Assembly: GCA_001508155.1 (NCBI GenBank)
Contig: LGFI01000014.1
Span: 1-48,978 of the forward strand
Length of the DNA: 48,978 bases
Source: Acetothermia bacterium 64_32
GTDB lineage: Bacteria; Bipolaricaulota; Bipolaricaulia; Bipolaricaulales; Bipolaricaulaceae
Direction: 5' to 3'
Every line of letters begins with the position of its first letter. Position 1 is the first letter of the stretch. A program made the translations under genes and the position numbers. Shown one piece after another: positions 23,148 through 32,348 of the stretch. The notes beneath the pieces are model-generated. The model had not been told where the DNA came from. It did no database searches and saw nothing but the letters and a program-made list of their open reading frames with translations.

Positions 23148-25337
23148 ATGGCCAAGAAGAAAAAGCCCAAACGCCAAATCACCTCCAGGCGCCTTAAGTG
23201 GGGGCGACTGGTGGCCCTGAGCTTCTTCGTCTTCTCCATGCCCCTTTTCTTCCTCCCGGGGAACACAGAGTACGGCTACACAAAGTCGGTTTACACCCTA
23301 ACTTTCGTCTCCCTACTCCTCATCCTGTGGGGGATCGAGGGGCTTTTCGAACGGAGGTGGGAGGTGGAGGTCACGCCTCTTTGGCCCCTGCTCCCCGGGC
23401 TGCTTTTGGCATCGCTTGTTTCCCTGGCCGGGGGGACGCCGGCCTGTGTGGTGCTCCAGTCGGCCGCCCTCCTTTTGTACTTCGGCTTCCTTTATCTCCT
23501 CATCGCAAACACCTCCCAGGAGGATTACCAAGTAACCATGCTCCTTGGGGCCCTCCTTGCCTCAGGTTTTTTGGCCGGTCTTTACGGGCTTTTACAGTAC
23601 CTGGGGGTGATGCGGGGGGGGCCGGGGACGGGCCTTGATGCCCTCATCTCCACCATGGGGAACCGGAATTATTTGGGGGGGTTTCTCTCCTACCTCCTCT
23701 TCCCTGCGGGGATCCTGCTTTTCAGGCTCAGGCGGCCCTGGGCCAGGGCTTTGGCCTTGGTGGGGCTTGGGTTCGTTTTGGCCATGGCCCTGTTTGTGCA
23801 GCAGACCGGGGTCAGGGTGGGGCTTATCTGTGGGGCGGGGTTTGTGGCCCTGGGGCTGGGGCTTTGGCCCGTACGGGGGTGGAAGGGGTGGCCTTGGTGG
23901 GCGGGGGGCGTGGGGGTGGGCTTTTTCGCCCTAGGGGGGGTGCTGGGACTTGAGGGGCTGGGGCTGGCCCTGGTGTACCTTTTCGCCCTAGGGGGGGCGG
24001 CCTTCGGGGTGGGACGGCTGGTCCGCAGGCTCCGCTGGGCATGGGTCCCAGTCCTGGCCGTAGCCCTCTTGGGGCTTTTCCTCGTCATCCCCCCCACCAC
24101 GCCCATCCCGGGGATGCAAAGGCTTTGGGAGGAGAACGCGGGCCGGGTGCGCGCCTGGGATTGGTGGGTGGGGTATGAGATGTGGCGGGACCATCCCCTC
24201 ACCGGGGTGGGCCTTGGGGGCTACAAGATAAGCTTCGTCCCCTACAAGGCCGATTTCCTGGCCACCCCGCGGGGGGCGGGCTACAACTTCCCCATCGCCC
24301 GGGCGGCTCAAGCCCACAACGAGTACGTCCAGCTGGCCGCAGAGACCGGGGCGGTGGGGTTCTTGGTGCTCCTCTGCGGGATAGGGCTTGTGGCCTACTG
24401 GGGCCTTCGGCGCCTGGCGGCCCAAGGGGCTCCGGAGAGGCGCCTTGAGCTCCTCCTCCTGGGGGCAGGGCTTGTCGCCACCTTCGTCCACGCTGCGGTG
24501 AGTTTTCCCTGGCACCTCCCTGCCTCGAGCCTCGCCTTCATCACTGCCCTGGGGATCGCCTTCTCCCCCCGTTACGCCCCGGCGGGAAGCTTTTCTATTC
24601 GTCTTAAGGGGAAGGCCCTCAAGGCAACGGTAGCGGGCCTGGCAATAGGAGGGGTTTTGGTCTCGGTGATAGCGGTGCGGGATCTTGTGGCGGATCGGTA
24701 CCTGTTCGCCGGCCAGAACTCCCTTTACCTGGGGAACGTCCCCCGGGCGAAGGCGCAGCTTTCCCGGGCGGTGGCCCTGGACTTCTGCCCCCGGCTTTCC
24801 CTGTACTGGCTGGGCTTGGCCAAGCTTCAGGCCGGGGACCTTTCCGGGGCGCAGGCCACCTTCCGTGCCGCCTTCAAGCGCTACAAGCCCGAGCCTTTGT
24901 ACCTCAATTTGGCCTCGGTGGACGTGGAGCTAGGGGACTTCCCCGAGGCCCGGGCCCTGCTCAGTGAGCTCCTTTCCACCCGTCCCAATCGGGAAACCGA
25001 GCTTGGGGCCCGCTACCTTTTGGCGGTGCTGGAGCTCAAGGAAAAGAGGGACTATGTGGCGGCCGAGGCCAGGCTCAAGGAGATCCTAAACATCAACCCC
25101 CGTTTTGAGCGGGCCCTGATCCTCCTTGGGGACATCGCCAAGGGCACCTACCGTTATGAGGAGGCCAGGGGCTACTACGAGCGGGCCCTGGGGGTGATCG
25201 ACCGGGAGATCGCCCGCCTGGAAGAGAGGCTTCAACGGGAGCTCTCCGCCGAGGAGTACGGTGCCATCCGGGGGGATCTTACACGCCTCAGGCGGGAGAG
25301 GGAGGCCGTGGAGCGGTCATTGGCCGAGCTCCCCTGA
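23148..25337 (+). CDS. O-antigen ligase/Wzy-type membrane protein with C-terminal TPR region
   Basis: A 729-residue protein whose first two thirds carry about ten transmembrane helices. The Wzy_C signature region DHPLTGVGLGGYKISF then RAAQAHNEYVQLAAETGAVGFLVLL (near residues 350-415) is typical of O-antigen ligases and polymerases that move carrier-linked glycans. From about residue 515 the sequence becomes soluble and repetitive, as in tetratricopeptide repeats: AGQNSLYLGNVPRAKAQLSRAV, LAKLQAGDLSGAQATFRAAF and YLLAVLELKEKRDYVAAEARLKEIL. Its position after GDP-mannose and HEPN/MNT genes suggests cell-surface polysaccharide assembly. Its 3' end overlaps nadB, convergent, by 50 bases. Confidence 0.87.
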   Translation: MAKKKKPKRQITSRRLKWGRLVALSFFVFSMPLFFLPGNTEYGYTKSVYTLTFVSLLLILWGIEGLFERRWEVEVTPLWPLLPGLLLASLVSLAGGTPACVVLQSAALLLYFGFLYLLIANTSQEDYQVTMLLGALLASGFLAGLYGLLQYLGVMRGGPGTGLDALISTMGNRNYLGGFLSYLLFPAGILLFRLRRPWARALALVGLGFVLAMALFVQQTGVRVGLICGAGFVALGLGLWPVRGWKGWPWWAGGVGVGFFALGGVLGLEGLGLALVYLFALGGAAFGVGRLVRRLRWAWVPVLAVALLGLFLVIPPTTPIPGMQRLWEENAGRVRAWDWWVGYEMWRDHPLTGVGLGGYKISFVPYKADFLATPRGAGYNFPIARAAQAHNEYVQLAAETGAVGFLVLLCGIGLVAYWGLRRLAAQGAPERRLELLLLGAGLVATFVHAAVSFPWHLPASSLAFITALGIAFSPRYAPAGSFSIRLKGKALKATVAGLAIGGVLVSVIAVRDLVADRYLFAGQNSLYLGNVPRAKAQLSRAVALDFCPRLSLYWLGLAKLQAGDLSGAQATFRAAFKRYKPEPLYLNLASVDVELGDFPEARALLSELLSTRPNRETELGARYLLAVLELKEKRDYVAAEARLKEILNINPRFERALILLGDIAKGTYRYEEARGYYERALGVIDREIARLEERLQRELSAEEYGAIRGDLTRLRREREAVERSLAELP

Positions 25338-26907
25338 AGGGCTTTTCGGCATCCTCGCGGAAGTGGACCCCGCGGCTTTTTCGGTTGTGCCAGGCGGCTT
25401 CGGCCACGATGAGAGCAGCTTGGACGCCGTTTCTCAGGCCCAGGAGCGCGTCGTCCAGCCTGGCCCGGCGGTAGAAGTCTACGATATCCTCCCACAGGTG
25501 CCGCAGGTCCCGGATGGCCCGGGAGAGGCGGTGGGCGTCGCGGGACAGGCCCACGTAGTACCACATCGTATATTGAATGGAGCGCCAGTCGCGGTGGATG
25601 AGGGCGGGGTCGGCCGGAGCGCCGTCGGGCGCCGGCTCCCAGGGCGGGACCTCTCGCTCCGGGATGGGCTTAGGGGACTCCTGAGCGATGGCACGGCCGG
25701 CCCGGTCCCCGAACACGAGCCCCTCCAAGAGGGAGACGCTTGCCAGGCGATTCGCCCCATGAAGGCCCGTGCAGGCCACCTCCCCGACGGCGTACAGGTT
25801 CCGGATGGTGGTGCGTCCCCACTCGTCGGTCCAGATCCCACCGCAGAAGTAGTGCGCTGCCGGGACCACCGGGATCGGCTGGGAGGGCACATCGATTCCC
25901 AGCTTCCGACAGTGGGACCAGATGGTGGGGAACCTCTCCGGGAAATTCTTCACCTCCGAGACGTCAAGGAGCACGTGGGGGTAGCCGTGCAGGGTCATCT
26001 CCTGGTGGATGGCCCTGGCCACGACGTCCCTGGGGGCAAGGTCCCTCCAATCCGGGGCATACTCGCCCATGAACCGGCGACCGTCTGGAGTAAGGAGCTT
26101 TCCCCCTTCACCCCGGACTGCCTCTGAAATCAGAAAATTTTCTCCCTCGGGAATGGCGAGCGTGGTGGGGTGGAACTGTACGTACTCGGCGTTGATCACC
26201 CGGGCTCCGGCCCGGTGGGCCATGGCCAGGCCGTCCCCCCGCGCGCCGGGGGGATTGGTGGTGTAGCGGTAGATCCTCCCCAAGCCCCCGGTGGCCAGCA
26301 CCGTCGCCCCGGCGATGTATCTGTGTACCTCTCCGCTCCTTTGGTCCAACACATAGGCCCCGTGGCAGGTGATGGGCTCGTACACGGTGAGGGGGTCCCG
26401 AGCATGGTGGGGAAAGGTGATGAGGTCCACCGCGGTGGCTCGGGTGACGAGCTCCACGTTTGGAAACCGCTTGAGGAGGGCGTGGAGGGCTTGGGCGATG
26501 GCAGCGCCGGTCTGATCGCCTACGTAGAGGATCCGGGCCCGTGAGTGGCCCCCCTCGCGGGTGAAGTCGAGTTTCCCGTCGGCCGTACGTTCGAAGGGGA
26601 CCTTGGCCTCCTGAACGAGCAGCTTCTGCACGAGTTCCGGCCCTTCGCTTGCCACGATTTCCGCCGTCTTTTTTAGGGACAGGCCGGCTCCTGCCCGCAA
26701 GACGTCCTCCACGAGCAGGTCAGGGGAGTCGTCCGGCCCAACAGTGGCGATCCCTCCCTGGGCATGACGGGTGGACCCTTCCAGAGGGTCGGCCTCTCGG
26801 GTGATGACCACGATCCGGCGGGCCTTGTCTCGGGCCAGGCGCAGAGCAGCGGAAGCCCCGGCGATCCCGGTCCCGATCACGAGGACGTCTGCTTCAACCA
26901 CCTTCAT
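25288..26907 (-). CDS. nadB: L-aspartate oxidase
   Basis: FAD enzyme oxidising L-aspartate to iminoaspartate for quinolinate synthesis, usable anaerobically with fumarate. Motifs are the FAD fold VLVIGTGIAGASAALRLA, the catalytic/substrate loop STRHAQGGIA, GARVINAEYVQFHPTTLA, and HYFCGGIWTDEWGRTTIRNLYAVGEVACTGLHGANRLASVSLLEGLVFG. The C-terminal helical domain ends before 540 residues, as usual. The ATG overlaps the nadA stop by four bases. A succinate dehydrogenase flavoprotein is excluded by the STRHAQGGIA context and the nadA/nadC neighbours. Confidence 0.96.
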   Translation of the reverse strand: MKVVEADVLVIGTGIAGASAALRLARDKARRIVVITREADPLEGSTRHAQGGIATVGPDDSPDLLVEDVLRAGAGLSLKKTAEIVASEGPELVQKLLVQEAKVPFERTADGKLDFTREGGHSRARILYVGDQTGAAIAQALHALLKRFPNVELVTRATAVDLITFPHHARDPLTVYEPITCHGAYVLDQRSGEVHRYIAGATVLATGGLGRIYRYTTNPPGARGDGLAMAHRAGARVINAEYVQFHPTTLAIPEGENFLISEAVRGEGGKLLTPDGRRFMGEYAPDWRDLAPRDVVARAIHQEMTLHGYPHVLLDVSEVKNFPERFPTIWSHCRKLGIDVPSQPIPVVPAAHYFCGGIWTDEWGRTTIRNLYAVGEVACTGLHGANRLASVSLLEGLVFGDRAGRAIAQESPKPIPEREVPPWEPAPDGAPADPALIHRDWRSIQYTMWYYVGLSRDAHRLSRAIRDLRHLWEDIVDFYRRARLDDALLGLRNGVQAALIVAEAAWHNRKSRGVHFREDAEKPFRGARPMTAPRPPSPA

Positions 26908-27956
26908 CCCACCGCCTCCAGCATCCTCTCCAGGGCCGCGCGGGCCGGGTCGGCGATCTCCCCAGGCACCTCCACCCGCCCGGGTTCCTTTCCTTTAAGG
27001 AGGCCCGAGAGAACGCGGGCTAGGTCGGAAAGGCGGGTCAGGGACATGTAGGAGCAGTAGGGTGGGGGGTCCGCCAGGGAGAATACCGTTTTGTCGGGGT
27101 TTTCCTTAGCGAGCCGTGCCACCAGCCGGTGCTCTGTCCCCACCGCCCACACGGTCCCGGGGGTTGACTCGGTCACCTTCCGGATGATGTACGATGTGGA
27201 GCCCACCTCGTCGGCGAGCTTTGCCACCTCGGGGCGGCACTCGGGGTGGACGATCACCCTCACCCTTGGGTGCTTCCGCCGTACTCGCTCTACGTCCTCC
27301 GGGAGGAAGCGTACGTGCACGTTGCACGCCCCCCGCCACAGGATCAGGCGTTTTTCTTTGAACGGCGCGAGATCCTGGGGAGGGTGATGTGGGTCCCAAA
27401 GCGCGATCTCCTCCTCGGGGATCCCCAAGAGGCGGGCAGTGTTCCGCCCCAGGTACTGGTCCGGGATGAAGAACACCCTGGGGCTCCTCTTTATGGCCCA
27501 GGAGAGGACCTCTTTTGCACTTGAAGAGGTGCAGCAGGCCCCGCCATGTCCCCCGACGAACGCCTTCACTTCGGCGGTGGTGTTCACGTATGCCACCGGG
27601 AGGAGCTCCCGCTCAACGTCCATGACGGCCGAAAGTCGGTCCCAGGCGTCAAGAAGCTGCACCCGGTCCACGGAGTGGGCGAGGAAGCAGCCGGCGTCCT
27701 CGCGGGGGATGAGAACCCGCTGGCCAGGGCGGGCGAGGATCGCGGCCGTCTCGGCCATGAAGTGAACCCCGCAGAACACGATGTATTGGGCAGCCGCCTG
27801 GGCAGCTCGGCGCGCCAGCTCCAGGGAGTCGCCGCGGAAGTCGGCCACCTCCGCTATCTCGTCCCGCTGGTAATGGTGGGCCAGGACCAGAAGCTTGCGG
27901 CCAAGCCTCTCCTTGGCTTCTAGGACCCGATCCCTTTCCCCTCCTGCCGAAGTCAT
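26904..27956 (-). CDS. nadA: Quinolinate synthase
   Basis: 4Fe-4S enzyme condensing iminoaspartate with dihydroxyacetone phosphate to quinolinate. Three-domain NadA sequence of 350 residues: LVLAHHYQRDEIAEVADFRGDSLELARRAA at the start, FCGVHFMAETAAIL, and NTTAEVKAF before Cys141-Cys142. Later are GACNVHVRF with Cys211, HPEC at Cys240 and Cys301 near the C-terminus. Three of these cysteines supply the cluster ligands, although I cannot assign them exactly by eye. It lies between nadC (34 bases upstream) and nadB (4-base overlap), so one transcript makes nicotinate mononucleotide from aspartate. Confidence 0.96.
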   Translation of the reverse strand: MTSAGGERDRVLEAKERLGRKLLVLAHHYQRDEIAEVADFRGDSLELARRAAQAAAQYIVFCGVHFMAETAAILARPGQRVLIPREDAGCFLAHSVDRVQLLDAWDRLSAVMDVERELLPVAYVNTTAEVKAFVGGHGGACCTSSSAKEVLSWAIKRSPRVFFIPDQYLGRNTARLLGIPEEEIALWDPHHPPQDLAPFKEKRLILWRGACNVHVRFLPEDVERVRRKHPRVRVIVHPECRPEVAKLADEVGSTSYIIRKVTESTPGTVWAVGTEHRLVARLAKENPDKTVFSLADPPPYCSYMSLTRLSDLARVLSGLLKGKEPGRVEVPGEIADPARAALERMLEAVG

Positions 27957-27990
27957 CCCGCCCGATCTTACGCTCGTAGCGAGCGGTTCT

Positions 27991-28830
<840 letters not shown>

Positions 28831-28831
28831 C

Positions 28832-29584
28832 TCAGGCCAGTTTAGCCCGCAGCCGGGCGGAAAGGTAATCCAGCGCCCACACCAGCACCACGATCAGGAT
28901 CATCACCGTCCCGGCCTCCTGCCAGGCCAGGTTTTTGAGGTAAAAGTAAAGCCTTTGGCCGATCCCCCCACCCCCCACCACCCCCACCACCGTGGCCATA
29001 CGGATGTTGATGTCCCACCGGTAAATGGTGAAGGAGATGTAGGGGTTTATGATCTGTGGGACCACCGCGTATCTCAGAACTTGCAGGCGGTTGGCCCCGG
29101 TGGCGGTGATGGCCTCCACCAACCCCGGATCGATGGACTCAAGCCTCTCTGCGTAGAGCTTGGTGAGGTCGGCTATGGAGTGCACCCACAGGGCGAGGAC
29201 CCCGGCGAACGGGGCCCGGCGGGCGGTGACCCAAACCAGGAAGAGGATGGCCCAGATCACCGGCTCGATGGACCGCACGATGCTCATGGTCACCCGGATG
29301 GCCGTGTAGAGGGGCCGGCCGATGGGCCCCCGCATCAGGTTCCTTGCCGCAAGGAAGGAAAGGGGGACGGAGACCACCACCGCAAACCCGGTGGCTATCA
29401 CCGCCATGAACACCGTCACCACCAGGTCCCGCACGCTGGGGACCAGGATGGAGGTGTTGGGGGAGAGCAGGGCCTTCCAGAACTTCACCGTGCGGCCGGC
29501 CTGGGTGAAAAGCCGGGTGAGGCTCTCCCTCTCCATGGTGACGCTCGCCGAGGCGGCCAGGGCCGCGGCCATAAACAGGGCCAC
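28832..29584 (-). CDS. Phosphonate-type ABC transporter permease, PhnE-like (orphan)
   Basis: Membrane permease of about 250 residues with five or so transmembrane helices and the EAA coupling loop AITATGANRLQVLRYAVVPQI, followed by WDINIRMATVVGVVGGGGIGQ, characteristic of PhnE. The usual partners PhnC (ATPase) and PhnD (binding protein) are absent. GTG 29584 starts just before the first helix. The frame stays open to about 29644 and encodes a plausible cytoplasmic tail (YGGAPWWRTSAGLF) with no start codon, so the 5' end may be lost. It is one base from nadC and next to a transposase scar. Substrate unknown; it may be non-functional alone. Confidence 0.82.
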   Translation of the reverse strand: MALFMAAALAASASVTMERESLTRLFTQAGRTVKFWKALLSPNTSILVPSVRDLVVTVFMAVIATGFAVVVSVPLSFLAARNLMRGPIGRPLYTAIRVTMSIVRSIEPVIWAILFLVWVTARRAPFAGVLALWVHSIADLTKLYAERLESIDPGLVEAITATGANRLQVLRYAVVPQIINPYISFTIYRWDINIRMATVVGVVGGGGIGQRLYFYLKNLAWQEAGTVMILIVVLVWALDYLSARLRAKLA

Positions 29585-29644
29585 AAACAGCCCGGCGCTG
29601 GTCCTCCACCAGGGGGCACCTCCGTATTGAGGCAGAACTACTTG

Positions 29645-30022
29645 TCAATAAGGAGGCCACAATACTCTCGCCCACGACCCAACAGTATAGCCGTCGCACC
29701 AGCCTTTGACATATGCTTTACGATCAACAGGATTATCAATATTCACAAGCCCAGTGATCAGGCCTTTCTCACCGTACAGGAATCTTTTCTCGTTGATTGT
29801 GAGCCCCGTCCGGGGATAATCCGCGTTCCAACAAGGGGCTCCGCCATAGCTTAAAACGCGTGGTCGCCCAACAATCCTAGGCAAAGCTGCGCTTATGAAA
29901 GCAATATCGAATGCCTCTCGGTAATATTTATTGCTTGCCCAATCATAATCCCACCAACAGTCATTAGCGATCGCCCCTACACCTAATACAAGCAGAAACA
30001 ACACACCAAACACCTTTCTCAT
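29645..30022 (-). CDS. Hypothetical secreted protein, AT-rich
   Basis: I do not recognise this 125-residue protein. It starts with a clear signal peptide (MRKVFGVLFLLVLGVGAIA) and continues as a small tryptophan- and tyrosine-rich domain with three cysteines, ending WARVLWPPY. The middle has LPRIVGRPRVLSYGGAPCWNADYPRTG. ATG 30022 is preferred because the GGGGGG ribosome site is six bases upstream; ATG 30028 abuts it. It has its own strong promoter. GC is far below the neighbours (23 of 60 bases at 29701-29760), which suggests recent acquisition. It sits beside a broken transposase. Confidence 0.7.
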   Translation of the reverse strand: MRKVFGVLFLLVLGVGAIANDCWWDYDWASNKYYREAFDIAFISAALPRIVGRPRVLSYGGAPCWNADYPRTGLTINEKRFLYGEKGLITGLVNIDNPVDRKAYVKGWCDGYTVGSWARVLWPPY

Positions 30023-30039
30023 CTTCATCCCCCCTTTTT

Positions 30040-30068
30040 ACTGTACGAAAACCGTCGTTAAATGTCAA
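30040..30068 (-). promoter_or_regulatory. Strong promoter of the AT-rich secreted protein gene
   Basis: Minus strand TTGACA (30068-30063), a 17-base spacer and TACAGT (30045-30040), a near-consensus sigma-70 promoter giving a leader of about 11 bases. It may lie at or near the left end of the adjacent transposon remnant. Confidence 0.72.
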
Positions 30069-30157
30069 CCTTGCGACGAATTGCCTCAGAGAAAGTGTTA
30101 ACGAAAGGGCCATCGATTCCTTGCAATTTATGTTACCAAACATCAAAGGAGGAACCG

Positions 30158-30703
30158 ATGTCCCGGACGAGTATAAGAGAACTAGTGGAAAGCTGGCGAC
30201 CCAGGTACCTTGAGGCAAGCCGCAAGGAGAAGGGCCAGACCCTGGATGAGTTCGTGGCCTTAACAAGCTACCAGCGTAAGTCGGCAATCCGCCTCCTTCG
30301 CCACGGCTACCGCCCCAAGCACCTTGATCAGCGGGGACAACCACGGCTTTACACCCCCGATGTAAAGGCCGCCCTGCTTCCCGTTTGGGAAGCCTGCGGG
30401 TGCATCTGCTCCAAGTGTCTGGCCCCCTTTCTTCCTGAGATCGTGGCCGTGCCCAACCGGGGAGGGGGGCTCTCTATCCGGCCGGAGACGGAGAAGCTCC
30501 TTCTTCAGCTGAGTCCGGCCACCATCGACCGCATGCTCAAGACCCATCGCCCCAAGCCCCTACGTGGCCGCAGCACCACCAAGCCTGGCACCCTTTTCAA
30601 GCATCAGATCCCCGTGCGTACCTTCGCCCACTGGAACGATGCCCGGCCGGGTTTCCTGGAGGTGGACCTTGTGGCCCACTTTTCGGGGATCATGTCACCA
30701 TGA
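30158..30703 (+). pseudogene. Truncated integrase-type transposase
   Basis: The N-terminal 181 residues of a DDE/integrase-core transposase. An N-terminal helical DNA-binding region (MSRTSIRELVESWRPRYLEASRKEKGQ, then LTSYQRKSAIRLLRHGYRP) leads to the start of the catalytic core, GFLEVDLVAHF, which supplies the first catalytic Asp. The frame then ends within 10 codons, so the second Asp and the Glu are missing. A strong AAAGGAGGA precedes ATG 30158. I cannot place the IS family firmly or identify terminal inverted repeats. The element is immobile by itself. Confidence 0.82.
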
Positions 30704-30727
30704 GTAACCGTAATTACGAGGCAACAG

Positions 30728-30802
30728 CTAAGCCCCGGTAACCGTCACTTCTGAGGCCTCACGAAACGCCCCGAAAAGCGCCACTAGCAGGATCCTGCGC
30801 AC
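30728..30802 (-). pseudogene. Remnant 5' end of a secreted-protein gene
   Basis: A strong ribosome site AAGGAGGTGG (30816-30807) is followed four bases later by GTG at 30802. It opens a 24-codon frame starting VRRILLVALFGAF, which looks like the first part of a signal peptide. The frame then runs into unrelated sequence and stops at 30730-30728. I read it as the start of a gene cut off by the transposase insertion. The minus-strand PhnE-like permease downstream makes a lost PhnD-type binding protein one possibility. A TATAAT lies at 30840-30835 but without a good -35. Confidence 0.45.
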
Positions 30803-30842
30803 ACTACCACCTCCTTGACTTTTACTGCCGAGCCATTATACC

Positions 30843-30862
30843 GCCCTGGGGGCAGCCAGGGC
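30843..30862 (-). terminator. Hairpin downstream of pyrE
   Basis: A perfect 7-bp stem (GCCCTGG at 30843-30849 with CCAGGGC at 30856-30862) and 6-base loop, 22 bases after the pyrE stop. There is no U-run, so termination efficiency is uncertain. Confidence 0.45.
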
Positions 30863-30883
30863 CCGCAGGCGAAACGGCCCGGC

Positions 30884-31465
30884 CTAGCTGGGGCGGCTTC
30901 CGGGCTTGCTCCAGGGCACCCCCTCCCGGCACAGGGGGCATTCCCCCGGGGGGAAAGCCTCGAGCTCGAGCCGGACAAGCGAAACGAGGGGGAGGGGGAA
31001 TTCATCGCCTTTTCTCCGGTCCACAAGGCATGCCACTCCCACCGCGGTCCCCCCCAAGGCGGCCACCAGCCCCGCCACTTCCAGGGAGGAACGGCCGGTG
31101 GTCACCACGTCCTCGGCGATCAATACCCGCTCCCCGGGGGAGAGGGAGAAACCCCGCCGGAGGGCGAGCTTCCCCTCCTCCCGCTCGGCGAACATCCCCC
31201 GCACCCCCAAGGCCCGGCCGAGCTCGTACGCCACGATGATCCCCCCCAGGGCGGGGCCGATCACCACGTCAAAGGGCTCGAGGCGAGCCGCCTTGGAAGC
31301 CAGGGCCGCACAGGCCCGGGCCGCAAGCCCGGGATGCTGCAAAAGCCGGGCACACTGCACATAATGCGGGGAGTGCAGCCCCGATGAAAGCAGGAAATGC
31401 CCCTCCAGCAGAGCCCCGGTCTTCCGCAGAAGCTCGAGGAACTCCCCCTCAGTGAGCACAGCCAC
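30884..31465 (-). CDS. pyrE: Orotate phosphoribosyltransferase
   Basis: Joins orotate and PRPP to OMP in UMP synthesis. PRPP-binding motif VLIAEDVVTTGRS at about residues 115-127, with FDVVIGPALGGIIVAYELGR upstream and HFLLSSGLHSPHYVQ near the N-terminus. The C-terminal tail ECPLCREGVPWSKPGSR is a recurring feature of one PyrE clade. GTG 31465 gives 193 residues with GGAGGGGG upstream; GTG 31459 is an alternative. It overlaps the pyrD stop. Last gene of the pyr cluster, followed by a weak hairpin. Confidence 0.94.
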   Translation of the reverse strand: MAVLTEGEFLELLRKTGALLEGHFLLSSGLHSPHYVQCARLLQHPGLAARACAALASKAARLEPFDVVIGPALGGIIVAYELGRALGVRGMFAEREEGKLALRRGFSLSPGERVLIAEDVVTTGRSSLEVAGLVAALGGTAVGVACLVDRRKGDEFPLPLVSLVRLELEAFPPGECPLCREGVPWSKPGSRPS

Positions 31466-32348
31466 GCACCCCCTCCAAGTCCTCCATTCCCCTCCCTGCC
31501 AGCCAATCGGCCAGGCCCCGAACGATTTTTGGTATGCACAGGGGATCGATGAAATTCCCCGTGCCCACTTGCACGGCATGGGCCCCGGCCATGATGAACT
31601 CCAGGGCGTCCTGCCAGCTTGTGATCCCCCCACACCCGATCACGGGGAGCTTGAGCTTTTGCACAAGCTCATACACCACCCGCAGGGCGATGGGCTTTAT
31701 GGCCGGGCCGGAGAGCCCCCCGATGCGGCCCGCAAAGGCCGGCCTCCCTTTTTCGATATCGATCGCCAGGGCCCGGAAGGTGTTGCTGGCTGTTACGGCA
31801 TCCGCCCCCGCCCTTTCGGCCGCCTGAGCCGCCTCAAGCACGTCCCCCTCCGGCGGAAGCTTCACCCACAGGGGCTTTTCGCATACCCTGCGGCACAACC
31901 CTACGATCCTGGCCACCTCCTCGGGGACCCCCCCTCGGATCTTCCCCCCGGGCACGTTGGGGCAGGAGAGGTTGAGCTCGATGGCGTCAACATCTGAGCG
32001 GGAGAGCCGCTCGGCTAGCTCCCTATACTCCTCCGGGGTCTCACCCCAGATGTTGGCGATCACCGCCGTCCCCAGGCCCCGCATCCGGGGGAGCTCCTCC
32101 TGGAGGAAGGCCTCCACCCCGGGGTTCTCAAGGCCGATGGAGTTGAGGAGCCCGCAGGGGGTCTCCCACAGCCGGGGAGGGGGGTTCCCCGGGCGGGGCT
32201 TTAGGGTCAGCCCCTTGGTGCAGATCCCCCCAAGGAGCCCCACATCGTAAAGCCGGGCGTATTCTGTCCCGAACCCGAAGGTTCCGGCCGCGGCGATCAC
32301 CGGGTTCTTGAGCCTCAGCCCCCCTACTTCCACCGAAAGGTCAACCAT
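31449..32348 (-). CDS. pyrD: Dihydroorotate dehydrogenase, class 1B catalytic subunit
   Basis: FMN TIM-barrel enzyme oxidising dihydroorotate to orotate, working with PyrK and NAD. Visible: NPVIAAAGTFGFG, LNSIGLENPGVEAF, IELNLSCPNVPGGK with the catalytic Cys typical of class 1, PLWVKLPPEGD, VTASNTF, GGLSGPAIKPIALR and the phosphate-binding IGCGGITSWQDALEFIMAGAHAVQVGTG. ATG 32348 gives 299 residues and overlaps pyrK by eight bases; longer upstream readings lie in pyrK. The PyrDK pairing shows an NAD-linked, non-quinone route suited to anaerobes. Confidence 0.96.
   Translation of the reverse strand: MVDLSVEVGGLRLKNPVIAAAGTFGFGTEYARLYDVGLLGGICTKGLTLKPRPGNPPPRLWETPCGLLNSIGLENPGVEAFLQEELPRMRGLGTAVIANIWGETPEEYRELAERLSRSDVDAIELNLSCPNVPGGKIRGGVPEEVARIVGLCRRVCEKPLWVKLPPEGDVLEAAQAAERAGADAVTASNTFRALAIDIEKGRPAFAGRIGGLSGPAIKPIALRVVYELVQKLKLPVIGCGGITSWQDALEFIMAGAHAVQVGTGNFIDPLCIPKIVRGLADWLAGRGMEDLEGVRGCAH

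Noticed and set aside
30062-30157. Upstream extension of the transposase frame
   Set aside because: The added residues do not match the family N-terminus, and the strong ribosome site points to ATG 30158.
30835-30840. TATAAT on the minus strand upstream of the remnant secreted-protein gene
   Set aside because: No acceptable -35 at 16-18 bases, and it follows the pyrE hairpin; not listed as a promoter, mentioned only as context.
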